Below, piece by piece: positions 22,611 through 30,985 of a DNA stretch of 38,691 nucleotides (its first letter is position 1; each line of letters starts with the position of its first letter). Where the stretch lies: contig JAJYUX010000004.1 of the NCBI GenBank assembly GCA_021792315.1, forward strand, positions 1 through 38,691. Reading direction: 5' to 3'. Both the position numbers and the translations under genes were made by a program. The notes under the pieces were generated by a model, which saw only the letters and a list, made by a program, of their open reading frames with translations, had not been told where the DNA came from and did no database searches. This stretch comes from an archaeon. Its GTDB lineage: Archaea; Thermoproteota; Nitrososphaeria; Nitrososphaerales; CADDZS01.

Positions 22611-23525
22611 GTGAACAAGACTGAAAAGATCTGGATGGACGGCGTACTGGTACCATGGGAGAATGCCACAGTACATGTACTAACGCATTCGCTTCACTAC
22701 GGCAGCGCCATGTTTGAGGGCGCGAGATGCTACAACACTGAGCAAGGCAGTAGAATTTTCAGACTTTCAGATCACGTAAGGAGATTGTTCAACAGCGCCA
22801 GAATTTATGGAATGATGATACCATTTGCTCCCGATGAAATTTCATCAGGGATAAAGGCAACTATAAGGGAGAACCACGTCAACGAGTGCTACATAAGGCC
22901 GCTCGCGTTCTACGGATGGGATGAAATGGGAGTAAACCCGAAAGCAAACAAAGTTCATGTTGCTATCGCCGTCTGGCCTTGGGGTTCTTACATGGGAGAC
23001 GAGGGTTTGAAAAAAGGAGTAGCGGCTCAGGTTTCGACTTGGGCTAGGATAGACAATAGATCGCTGCCTACTCGGGCAAAGATAGCTGGAAACTACGCGA
23101 ATAGCATTCTCGCGAAAATGGAAGCCCAGAGGCTTGGTTTCAGCGAGGCAGTCCTTCTTAATGCGGATGGTATGGTGACCGAAGGTTCTGGCGAGAATAT
23201 TTTCATGATTGATAATGAGGAGGTGATCACTCCTCCGCTGAGCGCAGGACCACTTCCTGGCATTACGAGAGATTCAATAATGGAGATAGCTCAAAAAATG
23301 GGTTACAAAGTTTCCGAGAAGAATTTCACGCGAAGCGATCTCATATTGGCAGATGAGGTTTTCTTCTGCGGCACTGCAGCAGAAGTAACTCCAGTAAGGG
23401 AAATAGATGGGAGAAAGATCGGTAGTGGAGTACGTGGTCCCATCACTGAGAAGATTCAAACAAAATTCTTCGACATCGTAAAGGGAAGAGATCCTGCATA
23501 TTCGAAGTGGCTGGAGCCAGTATGA
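22611..23525 (+). CDS. ilvE: Branched-chain amino acid aminotransferase
   Basis: The 304-residue protein has the class IV PLP aminotransferase pattern: HSLHYGSAMFEGARCYNTEQ, YIRPLAFYGWDEMGVNP, the PLP lysine at about residue 157 in RSLPTRAKIAGNYANS, and GMVTEGSGENIFMIDNEEVI. It transfers amino groups in the last step of Leu, Ile and Val synthesis. It starts at a GTG, with a TATA-like ttttttaacgg (22568-22578) about 35 nt upstream. It stands alone, 48 nt behind Hef. Confidence 0.92.
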   Translation: MNKTEKIWMDGVLVPWENATVHVLTHSLHYGSAMFEGARCYNTEQGSRIFRLSDHVRRLFNSARIYGMMIPFAPDEISSGIKATIRENHVNECYIRPLAFYGWDEMGVNPKANKVHVAIAVWPWGSYMGDEGLKKGVAAQVSTWARIDNRSLPTRAKIAGNYANSILAKMEAQRLGFSEAVLLNADGMVTEGSGENIFMIDNEEVITPPLSAGPLPGITRDSIMEIAQKMGYKVSEKNFTRSDLILADEVFFCGTAAEVTPVREIDGRKIGSGVRGPITEKIQTKFFDIVKGRDPAYSKWLEPV

Positions 23526-23960
23526 CGGTAGTAACTGTAACCACCGCACAATTTCAATCGATCTCTAGTTGCCATCAGTGATATTGTAGCAGTTGCTACC
23601 CTTGCTGGTGGTAACTAAGTCGATCTCGGGATCTCGAACGAAGAAAAATTATCAGATTTTTGGGGTCAACTTCAAGAATTTTGGAGAATAATTGTCGGTA
23701 CTCACATGTATTCATTTCCAAAAAATTGCGCAATTTGGCTGTTTTTATCGAACTTCTCACTGAGGGAACTTGTGAAACCGACTCAAACCGAGTCTCAGGC
23801 CAGAATAACAACGATAATAAGGGGGGCGTGACTATCCTACTGTAATGGTTAACCTAGTACAGATACTGCCGTTTTTAGTGCCACGTTTGACCTCCATTCC
23901 CAAAGTCTCATTCCCCAGCGAATTCCCTTCCGAACGAACAAATTAGGATGCTGATCTAGT
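23526..23960. other. Long intergenic region with small palindromes
   Basis: No convincing gene is seen in 435 nt. It holds a perfect short palindrome GTAGCA-gt-TGCTAC (23585-23598), close to the end of the aminotransferase and possibly part of a terminator, and GACTC-aaacc-GAGTC near 23780. The TATA-like aaattagg at about 23940-23947 serves the gene at 23961. Short frames here (23596-23811 minus, 23660-23845 plus) show no protein-like features. Confidence 0.45.
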
Positions 23961-24527
23961 ATGGCGGAGCATATCGGAACGCGACAGCTGTACCCGATCA
24001 AAGGCGGCTACTACGTCCCTGCGGAGACTTTCGTTTTGCTTCAGGATTACGAAGAAAAAGACTGGCCAGACATCGTGTCAATAGTTGCCGAATACACGAA
24101 AGGCTACAGCGAGAAGAGCTGCCTCACCTGTGAGGAAGCGGACACTCTTCTGAAACAATTCTGCAGGAAAGCAAAAGCCGATCTGGAAATTGACGAAAGG
24201 ATGCAGAAGATACTAATGTCTCTGATTGAACGATCGCCTAGGAGAATCTGGGAAATCGCGGAAGTCGTTGAACCTCCAGTTCTTCGAGGACGAAAGATTA
24301 TTCCCAGTCCTCATCTACGTTCGGCGATAAAGAGGATGAATGGTACGCTTGTAATGAGCACGAAAAGCGAGGTAGAGATCACCGAAACGGGCGTCAAGAT
24401 GATTTCCAAGATCGTCGGCGCTGCTAGGGTCGCGAAGGCAAAACGCGACGGTGCCGCTGCAAAAGCTGCCAGAGAGCAGGATTTGCAGATGAAACGTGCG
24501 CTGAATCTCTCCCAAAGCATGCTCTAA
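23961..24527 (+). CDS. Conserved-looking unknown protein, helical and basic at the end
   Basis: The 188-residue protein starts with MAEHIGTRQLYPIKGGYYVP, has a Cys pair in KSCLTCEEADTLLKQFC, a helical segment ILMSLIERSPRRIWEIAEVV, and what may be a winged-helix wing (LVMSTKSEVEITETGVKMIS). It ends in an Ala/Lys-rich helix (ARVAKAKRDGAAAKAAREQD). I do not recognise the family. The start ATG follows a TATA-like element after about 15 nt, which is short, so the real transcription signal may be elsewhere. It precedes HflX by 81 nt. Confidence 0.6.
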   Translation: MAEHIGTRQLYPIKGGYYVPAETFVLLQDYEEKDWPDIVSIVAEYTKGYSEKSCLTCEEADTLLKQFCRKAKADLEIDERMQKILMSLIERSPRRIWEIAEVVEPPVLRGRKIIPSPHLRSAIKRMNGTLVMSTKSEVEITETGVKMISKIVGAARVAKAKRDGAAAKAAREQDLQMKRALNLSQSML

Positions 24528-24608
24528 GTCGGAAGACATTATAGGACATCGCTGCAAAACAAGATTGCAGTCTCGACAGAGATCCGGGACTCGTACTAGG
24601 TAACGACG

Positions 24609-25808
24609 ATGTCGAAGAATCCGTCTTTCAAGAAATCTGACAAGAAACCCAGTGGATCTGCAGGTCAGAGTGGAAAGAAGGTAATTCTAGTAACTTATCC
24701 AGACGATTTTATTCAAGAAGAGGCGAAAGGTCTGGTGGAAGCCGCTGGATATCAGCTCGTCGAAGTTTTCACTCAGAGAAGCCTTTCAAACCAACAGTAT
24801 GGAGTCGGCGCTGGCAAGGCAGAAGAGATCAGGAATGCTGCCGAAGAGAAGAAAACCCAGATGATTATCATCGATGAGCGCTTATCGTCATCGCAGGCTC
24901 ACAATCTGGCAAAGTTCTCTCACCAAGAAGTAATTGATCGGGAGCGGCTCATCCTTGACATTTTCAACTCTCGCGCGAGCACCACCGAGGCGAAACTTCA
25001 GGTCAAACTCGCAGAATTGAGATATGAAATACCAAGAGCGCGAGAAGCAGTGAGGATATCGCTCAAGGGCGAGCAAGCCGGCTTTATGGGAATGGGCGAG
25101 TACGCCGTAGATATCAAATTTAGAGCGCTGAAGAGGCAGATGGCACTCGTCCAGAAGAAATTGGAGGATGCTCGAAAGAGAAGACAGCTCTTCCTCACGT
25201 CCAGAGGAAGGTTGAACCTGCCCTTCGTTTCACTTGCAGGGTACACCAGCAGTGGAAAGACCACTCTTTTCAACAGGTTTGTCTCGGAAACCAAGGAAGA
25301 GTCTCAGAACTTGTTCACGACACTGACGACGACCACTCGCGGATTTGAACCTCTTGAAGGAAAGAAGGTTCTACTCTCTGACACTGTGGGCTTCATCAGT
25401 AGACTTCCGACCTACATGGTGGAAGCATTCAAATCAACTCTTGAGGAACTCTCGTACGCTGACCTGATACTACTGATGATTGACGCCAGCGAACCACTGG
25501 AGAGCATCCAAATAAAATATCATAGCTGCAGAGAAGTGTTGGAACAATTGCACATAAATCCAGTTAAACTGCTTGTTGTCCTAAACAAGATTGACTTGAT
25601 CCAGAAGGATCAACTGAAGGAGAAGCTCCCTGTGTTCGGAGATCTGTCGACGATAGGCATTTCGGCGAAGACCGGAGAGGGAACAAAGAAGCTCCGCATA
25701 AGAATAGCTCAGAGGGTCTATGGAGAAGAAGATGTTTCGGGCGGAACTGACCAGACTGTCTCTGAGGAATTGGAACAAAAGGAATCAATTGACAGAAGGT
25801 CTGCGTGA
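24609..25808 (+). CDS. hflX: GTPase HflX
   Basis: The 399-residue protein has the N-terminal HflX domain with the glycine-rich YGVGAGKAEEIRNAAEEKKT and FNSRASTTEAKLQVKLAELR, then the GTPase domain: P-loop LAGYTSSGKTTLFNRF, switch TTLTTTTRGFEPLEGKK, DTVGFISRLPTYMVEAFKST, and NKIDL. HflX binds the 50S ribosomal subunit and splits stalled or heat-damaged ribosomes. The end is a variable, acidic tail. Its stop overlaps the GTG start of the next gene by 4 nt, and that gene in turn overlaps the third, giving a coupled three-gene unit. Confidence 0.93.
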   Translation: MSKNPSFKKSDKKPSGSAGQSGKKVILVTYPDDFIQEEAKGLVEAAGYQLVEVFTQRSLSNQQYGVGAGKAEEIRNAAEEKKTQMIIIDERLSSSQAHNLAKFSHQEVIDRERLILDIFNSRASTTEAKLQVKLAELRYEIPRAREAVRISLKGEQAGFMGMGEYAVDIKFRALKRQMALVQKKLEDARKRRQLFLTSRGRLNLPFVSLAGYTSSGKTTLFNRFVSETKEESQNLFTTLTTTTRGFEPLEGKKVLLSDTVGFISRLPTYMVEAFKSTLEELSYADLILLMIDASEPLESIQIKYHSCREVLEQLHINPVKLLVVLNKIDLIQKDQLKEKLPVFGDLSTIGISAKTGEGTKKLRIRIAQRVYGEEDVSGGTDQTVSEELEQKESIDRRSA

Positions 25809-26059
25809 CAAGAATGTTTCGAGTAATAATAGAAGCTGCAGTGGGCGCGCTCATGATTGTGATGGGTTTACTGTTCCTGATCTACATACCGAACAGTCCA
25901 ACAAACCTCGCCTCAGATTTCATTTTTCTTGGTGGCGGTGCACTGATCACCAAGAGAGCTTATGAAATGAACAAGAAGCGGAAGATAGAAGCACTGGCTC
26001 AGACTAGAAATTCGAAAAAACAAAAACAGAGTCAAAAGAAGCGCTCACCACGCGAGTGA
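25805..26059 (+). CDS. Small membrane protein coupled to HflX
   Basis: The 84-residue protein has two membrane helices (VIIEAAVGALMIVMGLLFLI and SDFIFLGGGALITKRAYEM) and a very basic cytoplasmic tail (KKRKIEALAQTRNSKKQKQS). It begins at a GTG in the overlap GTGA with the HflX stop; an ATG is three codons downstream. The basic tail could contact ribosomes or RNA near the membrane, but no family is recognised. Confidence 0.6.
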   Translation: MTRMFRVIIEAAVGALMIVMGLLFLIYIPNSPTNLASDFIFLGGGALITKRAYEMNKKRKIEALAQTRNSKKQKQSQKKRSPRE

Positions 26060-26307
26060 TTCTGTTGCGAGAAGTCGAGCTCAAGAAAAAGAAAGCTCTT
26101 TACCGTTTCACAAAAACAGTACTCATGATTGCTGGGGCATTTCTCTTGATCTACGGCTGCTGGTTCATCATCTCGCAGCTTATCACGGTTCCCAGAAATC
26201 CAGTCTTCTGGTTCGGCATTTTCCCTGGATACGTTGGAGGAATGATGATACTCATCTCAATAGCGATGAAACTAGAGTGGTTCACAAACGCAAGACGTTT
26301 TTGGTAG
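26056..26307 (+). CDS. Second small membrane protein of the HflX operon
   Basis: The 83-residue protein starts at a GTG that overlaps the stop of the previous gene (GTGA). It has a charged start (REVELKKKKALYRFTK), then two membrane helices (TVLMIAGAFLLIYGCWFIIS and FGIFPGYVGGMMILISIAM). Size and layout recall the membrane protein before it, though sequence similarity is weak. No family is recognised. Confidence 0.6.
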   Translation: MILLREVELKKKKALYRFTKTVLMIAGAFLLIYGCWFIISQLITVPRNPVFWFGIFPGYVGGMMILISIAMKLEWFTNARRFW

Positions 26308-26359
26308 GAACTACTATTGAGACTGCGTGTCACTGGTATTGACCAGTCGCACCATTCTG

Positions 26360-26471
26360 TTTAATAAGGGGGCTATGACGCTCTAAATCCAAGGGAACAG
26401 CGATGTCCTGCCAATATCAACTGCCCGCGTTGGGCCAGACGATCGAACTAGCGTATTTTCTATTTCAGTAA
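26360..26471 (+). promoter_or_regulatory. aro operon promoter and possible leader ORF
   Basis: A TATA-like tttaataag (26360-26368) lies about 200 nt before the DAHP synthase ATG, so the transcript would have a long leader. About 13 nt after the expected start site, 26403-26471 encodes a 22-residue ORF, MSCQYQLPALGQTIELAYFL plus FQ, with Tyr-Phe-Leu-Phe near its end. A leader peptide sensing aromatic amino acids is a thought only; another TATA-like element (cctaaatc, near 26499) could give a shorter transcript. Confidence 0.3.
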
Positions 26472-26565
26472 GCTGTCCAAAAAGTCCCACGACTTTTCCT
26501 AAATCAAAAGCAGTCCATGTGAGAATATTGTTTCAATCGGAGTTGAATCGCCCACGAGCATAGTA

Positions 26566-27624
26566 ATGAAGCCGAATGCGACGAAGACTCAGGTTGACGA
26601 CGTTGTCCGAAAGGTGAAGTCAGCCGGCCTCAAGGTTGACGTTTCTTCCGGTGCATATCAGACAGTCATCGGAATTATCGGCGACGAGAAGAAGGTCGAT
26701 TTTGATCAGATCAAGGCGATGGCTGGTGTCAACGATGCGATCAGAATCCAATCTGCTTACAGGCTGATGAGCAGGAGCTACATCTCCAAGGACGTCAAGG
26801 TCAAGGTGGGAAACGTCAAAATTGGTGGCGACGAGCCTCCGGTTTACATTTCAGGCCCGTGTTCAATCGAAAGTTACGAGCAGTTATCACGCATCGCTAA
26901 AGCGGTAAAGGAAGCCGGCGCGCATATCCTAAGAGGCGGGGCGTTCAAACCTAGAACCTCCGTTCACTCCTTTCAGGGACTGGGTCTTGAGGGCCTGAAG
27001 TACCTGAAATCTGTGAGCAAAGATCTGGACATGCCCACAGTCACCGAAATCAGAAGTGAGTTGGAAGTTGACGAGGTAGCCAAGTACACAGACATGCTCC
27101 AGATAGGAGCAAGAAACATGTTCAACCAGGATCTGATCGAGGCTGCGGCAAGGACCGGCAAGCCAATATTCTTCAAGAGAGGTTTCGGTGCTCAGATCGA
27201 TGAGTACTTGAGTTTCGCTGAGAGAATAGTTGCCAATAACAATCGCCAGATAGTGTTATGCGAGAGAGGAATAATGCCTCTGGGTGGTTCTTTCAAGCCT
27301 CTGACAAGATTTACATTGGATCTCAACGCGATACCAGCTATTCGCAAAGAAACTCCATTCCCGATTTTCGGCGATCCCAGTCACGGAACCGGAAGAAGAG
27401 ATTTGGTGCTTCCGATGGCGAGAGCCTCAATCGCCGCAGGTGCTCATGGTTTGATGATAGAAGTACACGATAGGCCGCAGGAGGCACTTAGCGATGGCCC
27501 ACAAGCTGTGCTGCCAGAAGAGCTCAAGAAGATAATCAAGATCTGCAACAATATCTACAAGACGATAGATCAAAGCGACAGCCCGTTCTCAAAAGACGTG
27601 GCGAATGGAAACGGGCACACTTAA
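26566..27624 (+). CDS. aroF: 3-deoxy-7-phosphoheptulonate (DAHP) synthase with N-terminal regulatory domain
   Basis: The 352-residue protein has an N-terminal ferredoxin-like domain at about residues 1-70 (TKTQVDDVVRKVKSAGLKVD, SAYRLMSR), as in the feedback-regulated type I-beta DAHP synthase of Thermotoga. The catalytic barrel has GPCSIESYEQ, RGGAFKPRTSVHSFQGLG, QIGARNMFNQDL, GKPIFFKRGF, LCERGI and DPSHGTGRRD. It condenses PEP with erythrose 4-phosphate, the first step of the shikimate pathway. This is the bacterial-type entry, rather than the alternative archaeal route from aspartate semialdehyde. It overlaps aroB by 20 nt. Confidence 0.92.
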   Translation: MKPNATKTQVDDVVRKVKSAGLKVDVSSGAYQTVIGIIGDEKKVDFDQIKAMAGVNDAIRIQSAYRLMSRSYISKDVKVKVGNVKIGGDEPPVYISGPCSIESYEQLSRIAKAVKEAGAHILRGGAFKPRTSVHSFQGLGLEGLKYLKSVSKDLDMPTVTEIRSELEVDEVAKYTDMLQIGARNMFNQDLIEAAARTGKPIFFKRGFGAQIDEYLSFAERIVANNNRQIVLCERGIMPLGGSFKPLTRFTLDLNAIPAIRKETPFPIFGDPSHGTGRRDLVLPMARASIAAGAHGLMIEVHDRPQEALSDGPQAVLPEELKKIIKICNNIYKTIDQSDSPFSKDVANGNGHT

Positions 27625-28705
27625 CCTTAGCTTCGAAAGAAGCCCAGACAAATGTAGAATAACAATAGAGAATCATATCATTTCACGGCTTCCCAGAGAA
27701 ACATTTTCCGGAGCGAGCTCTATAGCGATTGTCAGTGATGACATCGTTTCCAAACTCTATGCAGCCAAAGTGAAATATCGACTGTCTAGATTCGCAAAGA
27801 CAGAGGTAATTACCATCAAACATGGAGAGAAAAACAAGAACATCAACACAAGTTCTGAAATTGCCGCTAAGATGAACAACCTGGGCCTGGACAGAAAATC
27901 CATCGTCGTCGCACTTGGCGGCGGAGTTGTCGGGGATATGGTTGGTTTCGTTTCATCCATCTTCAAGCGCGGAGTAAAATACGTACAAATGCCGACTTCG
28001 CTTCTGGCTCAGGTGGACAGTAGCATAGGAGGAAAGACAGGAGTTGATACAAATTGGGGCAAAAACCAAATCGGCTCTTTTTACCAGCCCGTAGCGATAT
28101 TCATAGATCCTTCGGTCTTGGATACGCTTCCTGACGTAGAAGTCGTCAATGGATTAGGCGAGATGATAAAATCCGGTATAATTGCCGACAAAAAGCTGTT
28201 CCAATCAATCGAGAGGATAGATTCGCCGACAATACAAGACCTGAAACAGCTCATCACTCCTGCAGTGAATGTAAAAGCCGGAGTAGTCGAGGCTGACGAA
28301 CGCGAAACTAGTCTGAGATCGATTCTGAATTACGGCCACACTGTTGGGCATGCAATAGAGGCAGCTTCCGAATTCATGTTGAGCCACGGGAAGTGCGTTA
28401 TTCTTGGAATGGTGGCGGAAGGATGGATAGCGGCACAGCTTGGAATATTCAATGAAAGTGACCTAGAGAGGCAAAATGCATTGCTCAGATCTATAATCAA
28501 GAGAAGCATCACTGCAGGAAAACTGGATACAAGAAGGATTCTTGGATTCGCAATTCGGGACAAGAAATCGACTGGTTCTACAATAAAGATGGCTCTTCCA
28601 GAAAGAATAGGAAGAATGCACAAAACTTCGGATGGAAATTACCTCGTAACTGTTTCGCAGAAACTTTTCACTGACTCGCTTCAAGAACTGCTTAGTGATA
28701 TCTGA
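27605..28705 (+). CDS. aroB: 3-dehydroquinate synthase
   Basis: The 366-residue protein matches NAD- and metal-dependent AroB: IKHGEKNKNINTSSEIAAKM, the glycine-rich VVALGGGVVGDMVGFVSSIF, YVQMPTSLLAQVDSSIGGKT, LGEMIKSGII, and the metal-binding ETSLRSILNYGHTVGHAIEA. It turns DAHP into 3-dehydroquinate. The start lies inside the end of the DAHP synthase gene. The stop TGA overlaps the ATG of the shikimate kinase by one base (TGATG). Confidence 0.95.
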   Translation: METGTLNLSFERSPDKCRITIENHIISRLPRETFSGASSIAIVSDDIVSKLYAAKVKYRLSRFAKTEVITIKHGEKNKNINTSSEIAAKMNNLGLDRKSIVVALGGGVVGDMVGFVSSIFKRGVKYVQMPTSLLAQVDSSIGGKTGVDTNWGKNQIGSFYQPVAIFIDPSVLDTLPDVEVVNGLGEMIKSGIIADKKLFQSIERIDSPTIQDLKQLITPAVNVKAGVVEADERETSLRSILNYGHTVGHAIEAASEFMLSHGKCVILGMVAEGWIAAQLGIFNESDLERQNALLRSIIKRSITAGKLDTRRILGFAIRDKKSTGSTIKMALPERIGRMHKTSDGNYLVTVSQKLFTDSLQELLSDI

Positions 28706-29610
28706 TGCCTGAACCGAACAGGCGCTCGTTCGAAGCGACTACACATTCTGCAATTTCAGTTGTCAACGCGATTCCGGCAGGCAAAGGAGTTACGATAGCG
28801 ATTGATATTCCATGCAGGGTGAGGGCATCTATCTCACGAAGAAACAATGAGGAGAGTATTTCAATCGCAAGTGGAATCGAAGATCCACACGATTTGGTGA
28901 AGACGTCCGCCAGATATTCACTCACACACTTTTCATTTGACATTCAAAAATCATCACAGTTGAGAATACAGATCAGTTCCAAGATCCCGCCCGCCGTCGG
29001 CTTGAAAAGTTCCAGTGCTGTTTCGGTTGCGACAGCCTCTGCTGTGTTCGGATTGTTTGGGAAGGAAAAAGACCACAAGGCGATACTCAGAGCAAGTTGC
29101 ATTGCCTCCAAAGATTCCAAAGCCTCCGTTACGGGCGCATTCGACGATGCCGCTGCATCGCTACTTGGAGGACTGGTCTTCACAAACAATTCAAAGTTCA
29201 AGATTCTGAAGCATCAAAGGGTGCCGAAGAACCTTGGGTCAAGAGTCGTGATTCTGGTCCCCACGGACAAGAAAAAATTGACAAGTAGCATAAATCCAAC
29301 GTCTTATTCAAAGTACAGAGACGAGAGTTTAAACGCATTCGATTATTCCATGAAAGGGGAGTTCTCTTCAGCCATGATGCTAAATTCTGTAATCCAGTGT
29401 GCTGCACTTGGATATTCAATCGACCCAGTATCACGAGCGCTCAGTGAGGGAGCGAGCGCAGCGGGGATCACTGGAAAAGGTCCCGCCGTCGCAGCAATCT
29501 GCAGGGACCTGAGGACTGCCAAAAGAATCAGAGCAACATGGCTCAGAGAGAACAAGAGCTGCCGTGTCCTTGAGACCAGGATAGTGCAACCTGAAGCAAC
29601 GATTCTGTAG
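28705..29610 (+). CDS. aroK: Shikimate kinase, archaeal GHMP type
   Basis: The 301-residue protein has the GHMP kinase motifs: NAIPAGKGVTIAIDIPCRV, the P-loop-like KIPPAVGLKSSSAVSVATAS, DDAAASLLGGLVFTNN, and the C-terminal GASAAGITGKGPAVAAIC. Archaea use this fold, unrelated to bacterial AroK, to phosphorylate shikimate. Its place between aroB and aroA supports the call over other GHMP kinases. The overlapping start (TGATG) indicates coupled translation. Confidence 0.92.
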   Translation: MPEPNRRSFEATTHSAISVVNAIPAGKGVTIAIDIPCRVRASISRRNNEESISIASGIEDPHDLVKTSARYSLTHFSFDIQKSSQLRIQISSKIPPAVGLKSSSAVSVATASAVFGLFGKEKDHKAILRASCIASKDSKASVTGAFDDAAASLLGGLVFTNNSKFKILKHQRVPKNLGSRVVILVPTDKKKLTSSINPTSYSKYRDESLNAFDYSMKGEFSSAMMLNSVIQCAALGYSIDPVSRALSEGASAAGITGKGPAVAAICRDLRTAKRIRATWLRENKSCRVLETRIVQPEATIL

Positions 29611-29611
29611 G

Positions 29612-30985
29612 TTGAGCAAAATGGAAAGATACTTGTTGATAGCAGGACGCCCGAAGAGATTTCGGGGGAAACTGAGACTGCCTCCGAGCAAGAGTTATTT
29701 GCATCGGGCGCTTTTCATCGCTTCTCTCGGATCAGGCTCATCTGAGATTACGAACTGCGGAACAACGTTCTCTGAAGACATATTAGCTACTATGGATGTG
29801 CTCCGTGCGTTTGGTACCAAGATAGAGAGGGCATCCAGAGCTAATGGAGCACTGAAGGTTACTCCAGGTACAACAAAACGTCCCTCAATAAGGATCTTTG
29901 CAAGAGCTTCCGGCACGACCGCGAGATTTGCAATAGCCTACGCGGCTCTGTCAAAAGGTAAGGTGATACTTTCGGGAGACGAGACTCTCTCACGACGACC
30001 GATGCAATCCATCTTTGAGTCACTCGCAGAGCTCGGAGTAAGATGTTCTTACGAAAATGAAGTTGGCAAGCTTCCAGTATTGATTAACGGCGGCGGAATA
30101 AAAGGCGGCGATTGCAGCGTCGACGGTTCGATTTCTTCTCAATTTATCTCGTCACTTCTTATCTCATGTACAAGAGCGCGGAGCGATTGCCTGATTCGGA
30201 TAAAGGATCCAACGAAACTTGTTTCAAAACCATACATAGATGCAACTTTGGCAGTACTATCTCATTTTGGACTGGTTGTTGAACCACTAATGTCGGAGGC
30301 GAGCTACGCAGGTTTCAGAATCATTGGAAATCAAGTTGCAAAGCCAAGCAAGTTGGCAATACCTGGAGACATGAGCAGTGCTGCGGCAATAATAGGAACA
30401 ACGCTTGCGGCGGATGGAAGCTCTGACCTTCAAGGCATCAATGAAAGCTTCCCACAATCTGATGCAGCCTTTATTCCAATAGCGGAACGTTTCGGCGCAC
30501 TGATTCAAGAAAGACAATCACATCTCTCAGTCAAAAGTAAACGAACAAAATCAAGAGATTTGGAATTTGATCTGAAAGAATCCCCTGACATAGTCCCCGT
30601 AGTCGCAGGTCTGGCCGCCGCGTTGGGCCGCAGGGTGAAGATATCAAATGTCGGTCACCTTAGATTCAAGGAGAGTGATCGTCTTTCAGTTCTTTCGCGC
30701 GAGTTGAGAAAGCTTGGAGTCAAGACTAGAGAAACGCAGACCACGCTCGCAATTCTCGACTCAAATAACGACTCACGAGGAACCCAATGGGATATAGTCA
30801 TTGACCCTGCAAAAGACCACAGGATGCTGATGGCGCTGACGATAGCAGGACTTTCGGGGAGATATGGTAAAATATTGATTCGAGATCCCGATTGCGTCAG
30901 GAAATCTTATCCTACGTTCGTAAGAGACATGCAAAAGATGTGTGGCGAGAAGGAGACAATCAAGATTCTAGAGGTGTCAAGATGA
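29612..30985 (+). CDS. aroA: 3-phosphoshikimate 1-carboxyvinyltransferase (EPSP synthase)
   Basis: The 457-residue protein has the EPSP synthase signatures LRLPPSKSYLHRALFIASLG, FARASGTTARFAIAYAALSK (phosphoshikimate and PEP binding), DGSISSQFISSLLISC, PGDMSSAAAIIG, and NVGHLRFKESDRLSVLSREL. It joins PEP to shikimate 3-phosphate. The first possible start is a TTG one base after aroK ends, with an ATG three codons in. The stop overlaps the chorismate synthase ATG (ATGA). Confidence 0.95.
   Translation: MSKMERYLLIAGRPKRFRGKLRLPPSKSYLHRALFIASLGSGSSEITNCGTTFSEDILATMDVLRAFGTKIERASRANGALKVTPGTTKRPSIRIFARASGTTARFAIAYAALSKGKVILSGDETLSRRPMQSIFESLAELGVRCSYENEVGKLPVLINGGGIKGGDCSVDGSISSQFISSLLISCTRARSDCLIRIKDPTKLVSKPYIDATLAVLSHFGLVVEPLMSEASYAGFRIIGNQVAKPSKLAIPGDMSSAAAIIGTTLAADGSSDLQGINESFPQSDAAFIPIAERFGALIQERQSHLSVKSKRTKSRDLEFDLKESPDIVPVVAGLAAALGRRVKISNVGHLRFKESDRLSVLSRELRKLGVKTRETQTTLAILDSNNDSRGTQWDIVIDPAKDHRMLMALTIAGLSGRYGKILIRDPDCVRKSYPTFVRDMQKMCGEKETIKILEVSR

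Noticed and set aside
23596..23845. Short ORFs on both strands in the gap after the aminotransferase
   Set aside because: No hydrophobic, HTH or zinc pattern and no start signals; probably chance.
25340..25356. ggatttgaacctc, looks like an inverted T-loop
   Set aside because: It lies inside the HflX switch region coding for RGFEPLEG.
30892..30981. N-terminal extension of chorismate synthase
   Set aside because: It lies fully inside aroA; the family start and the ATGA overlap point to 30982.
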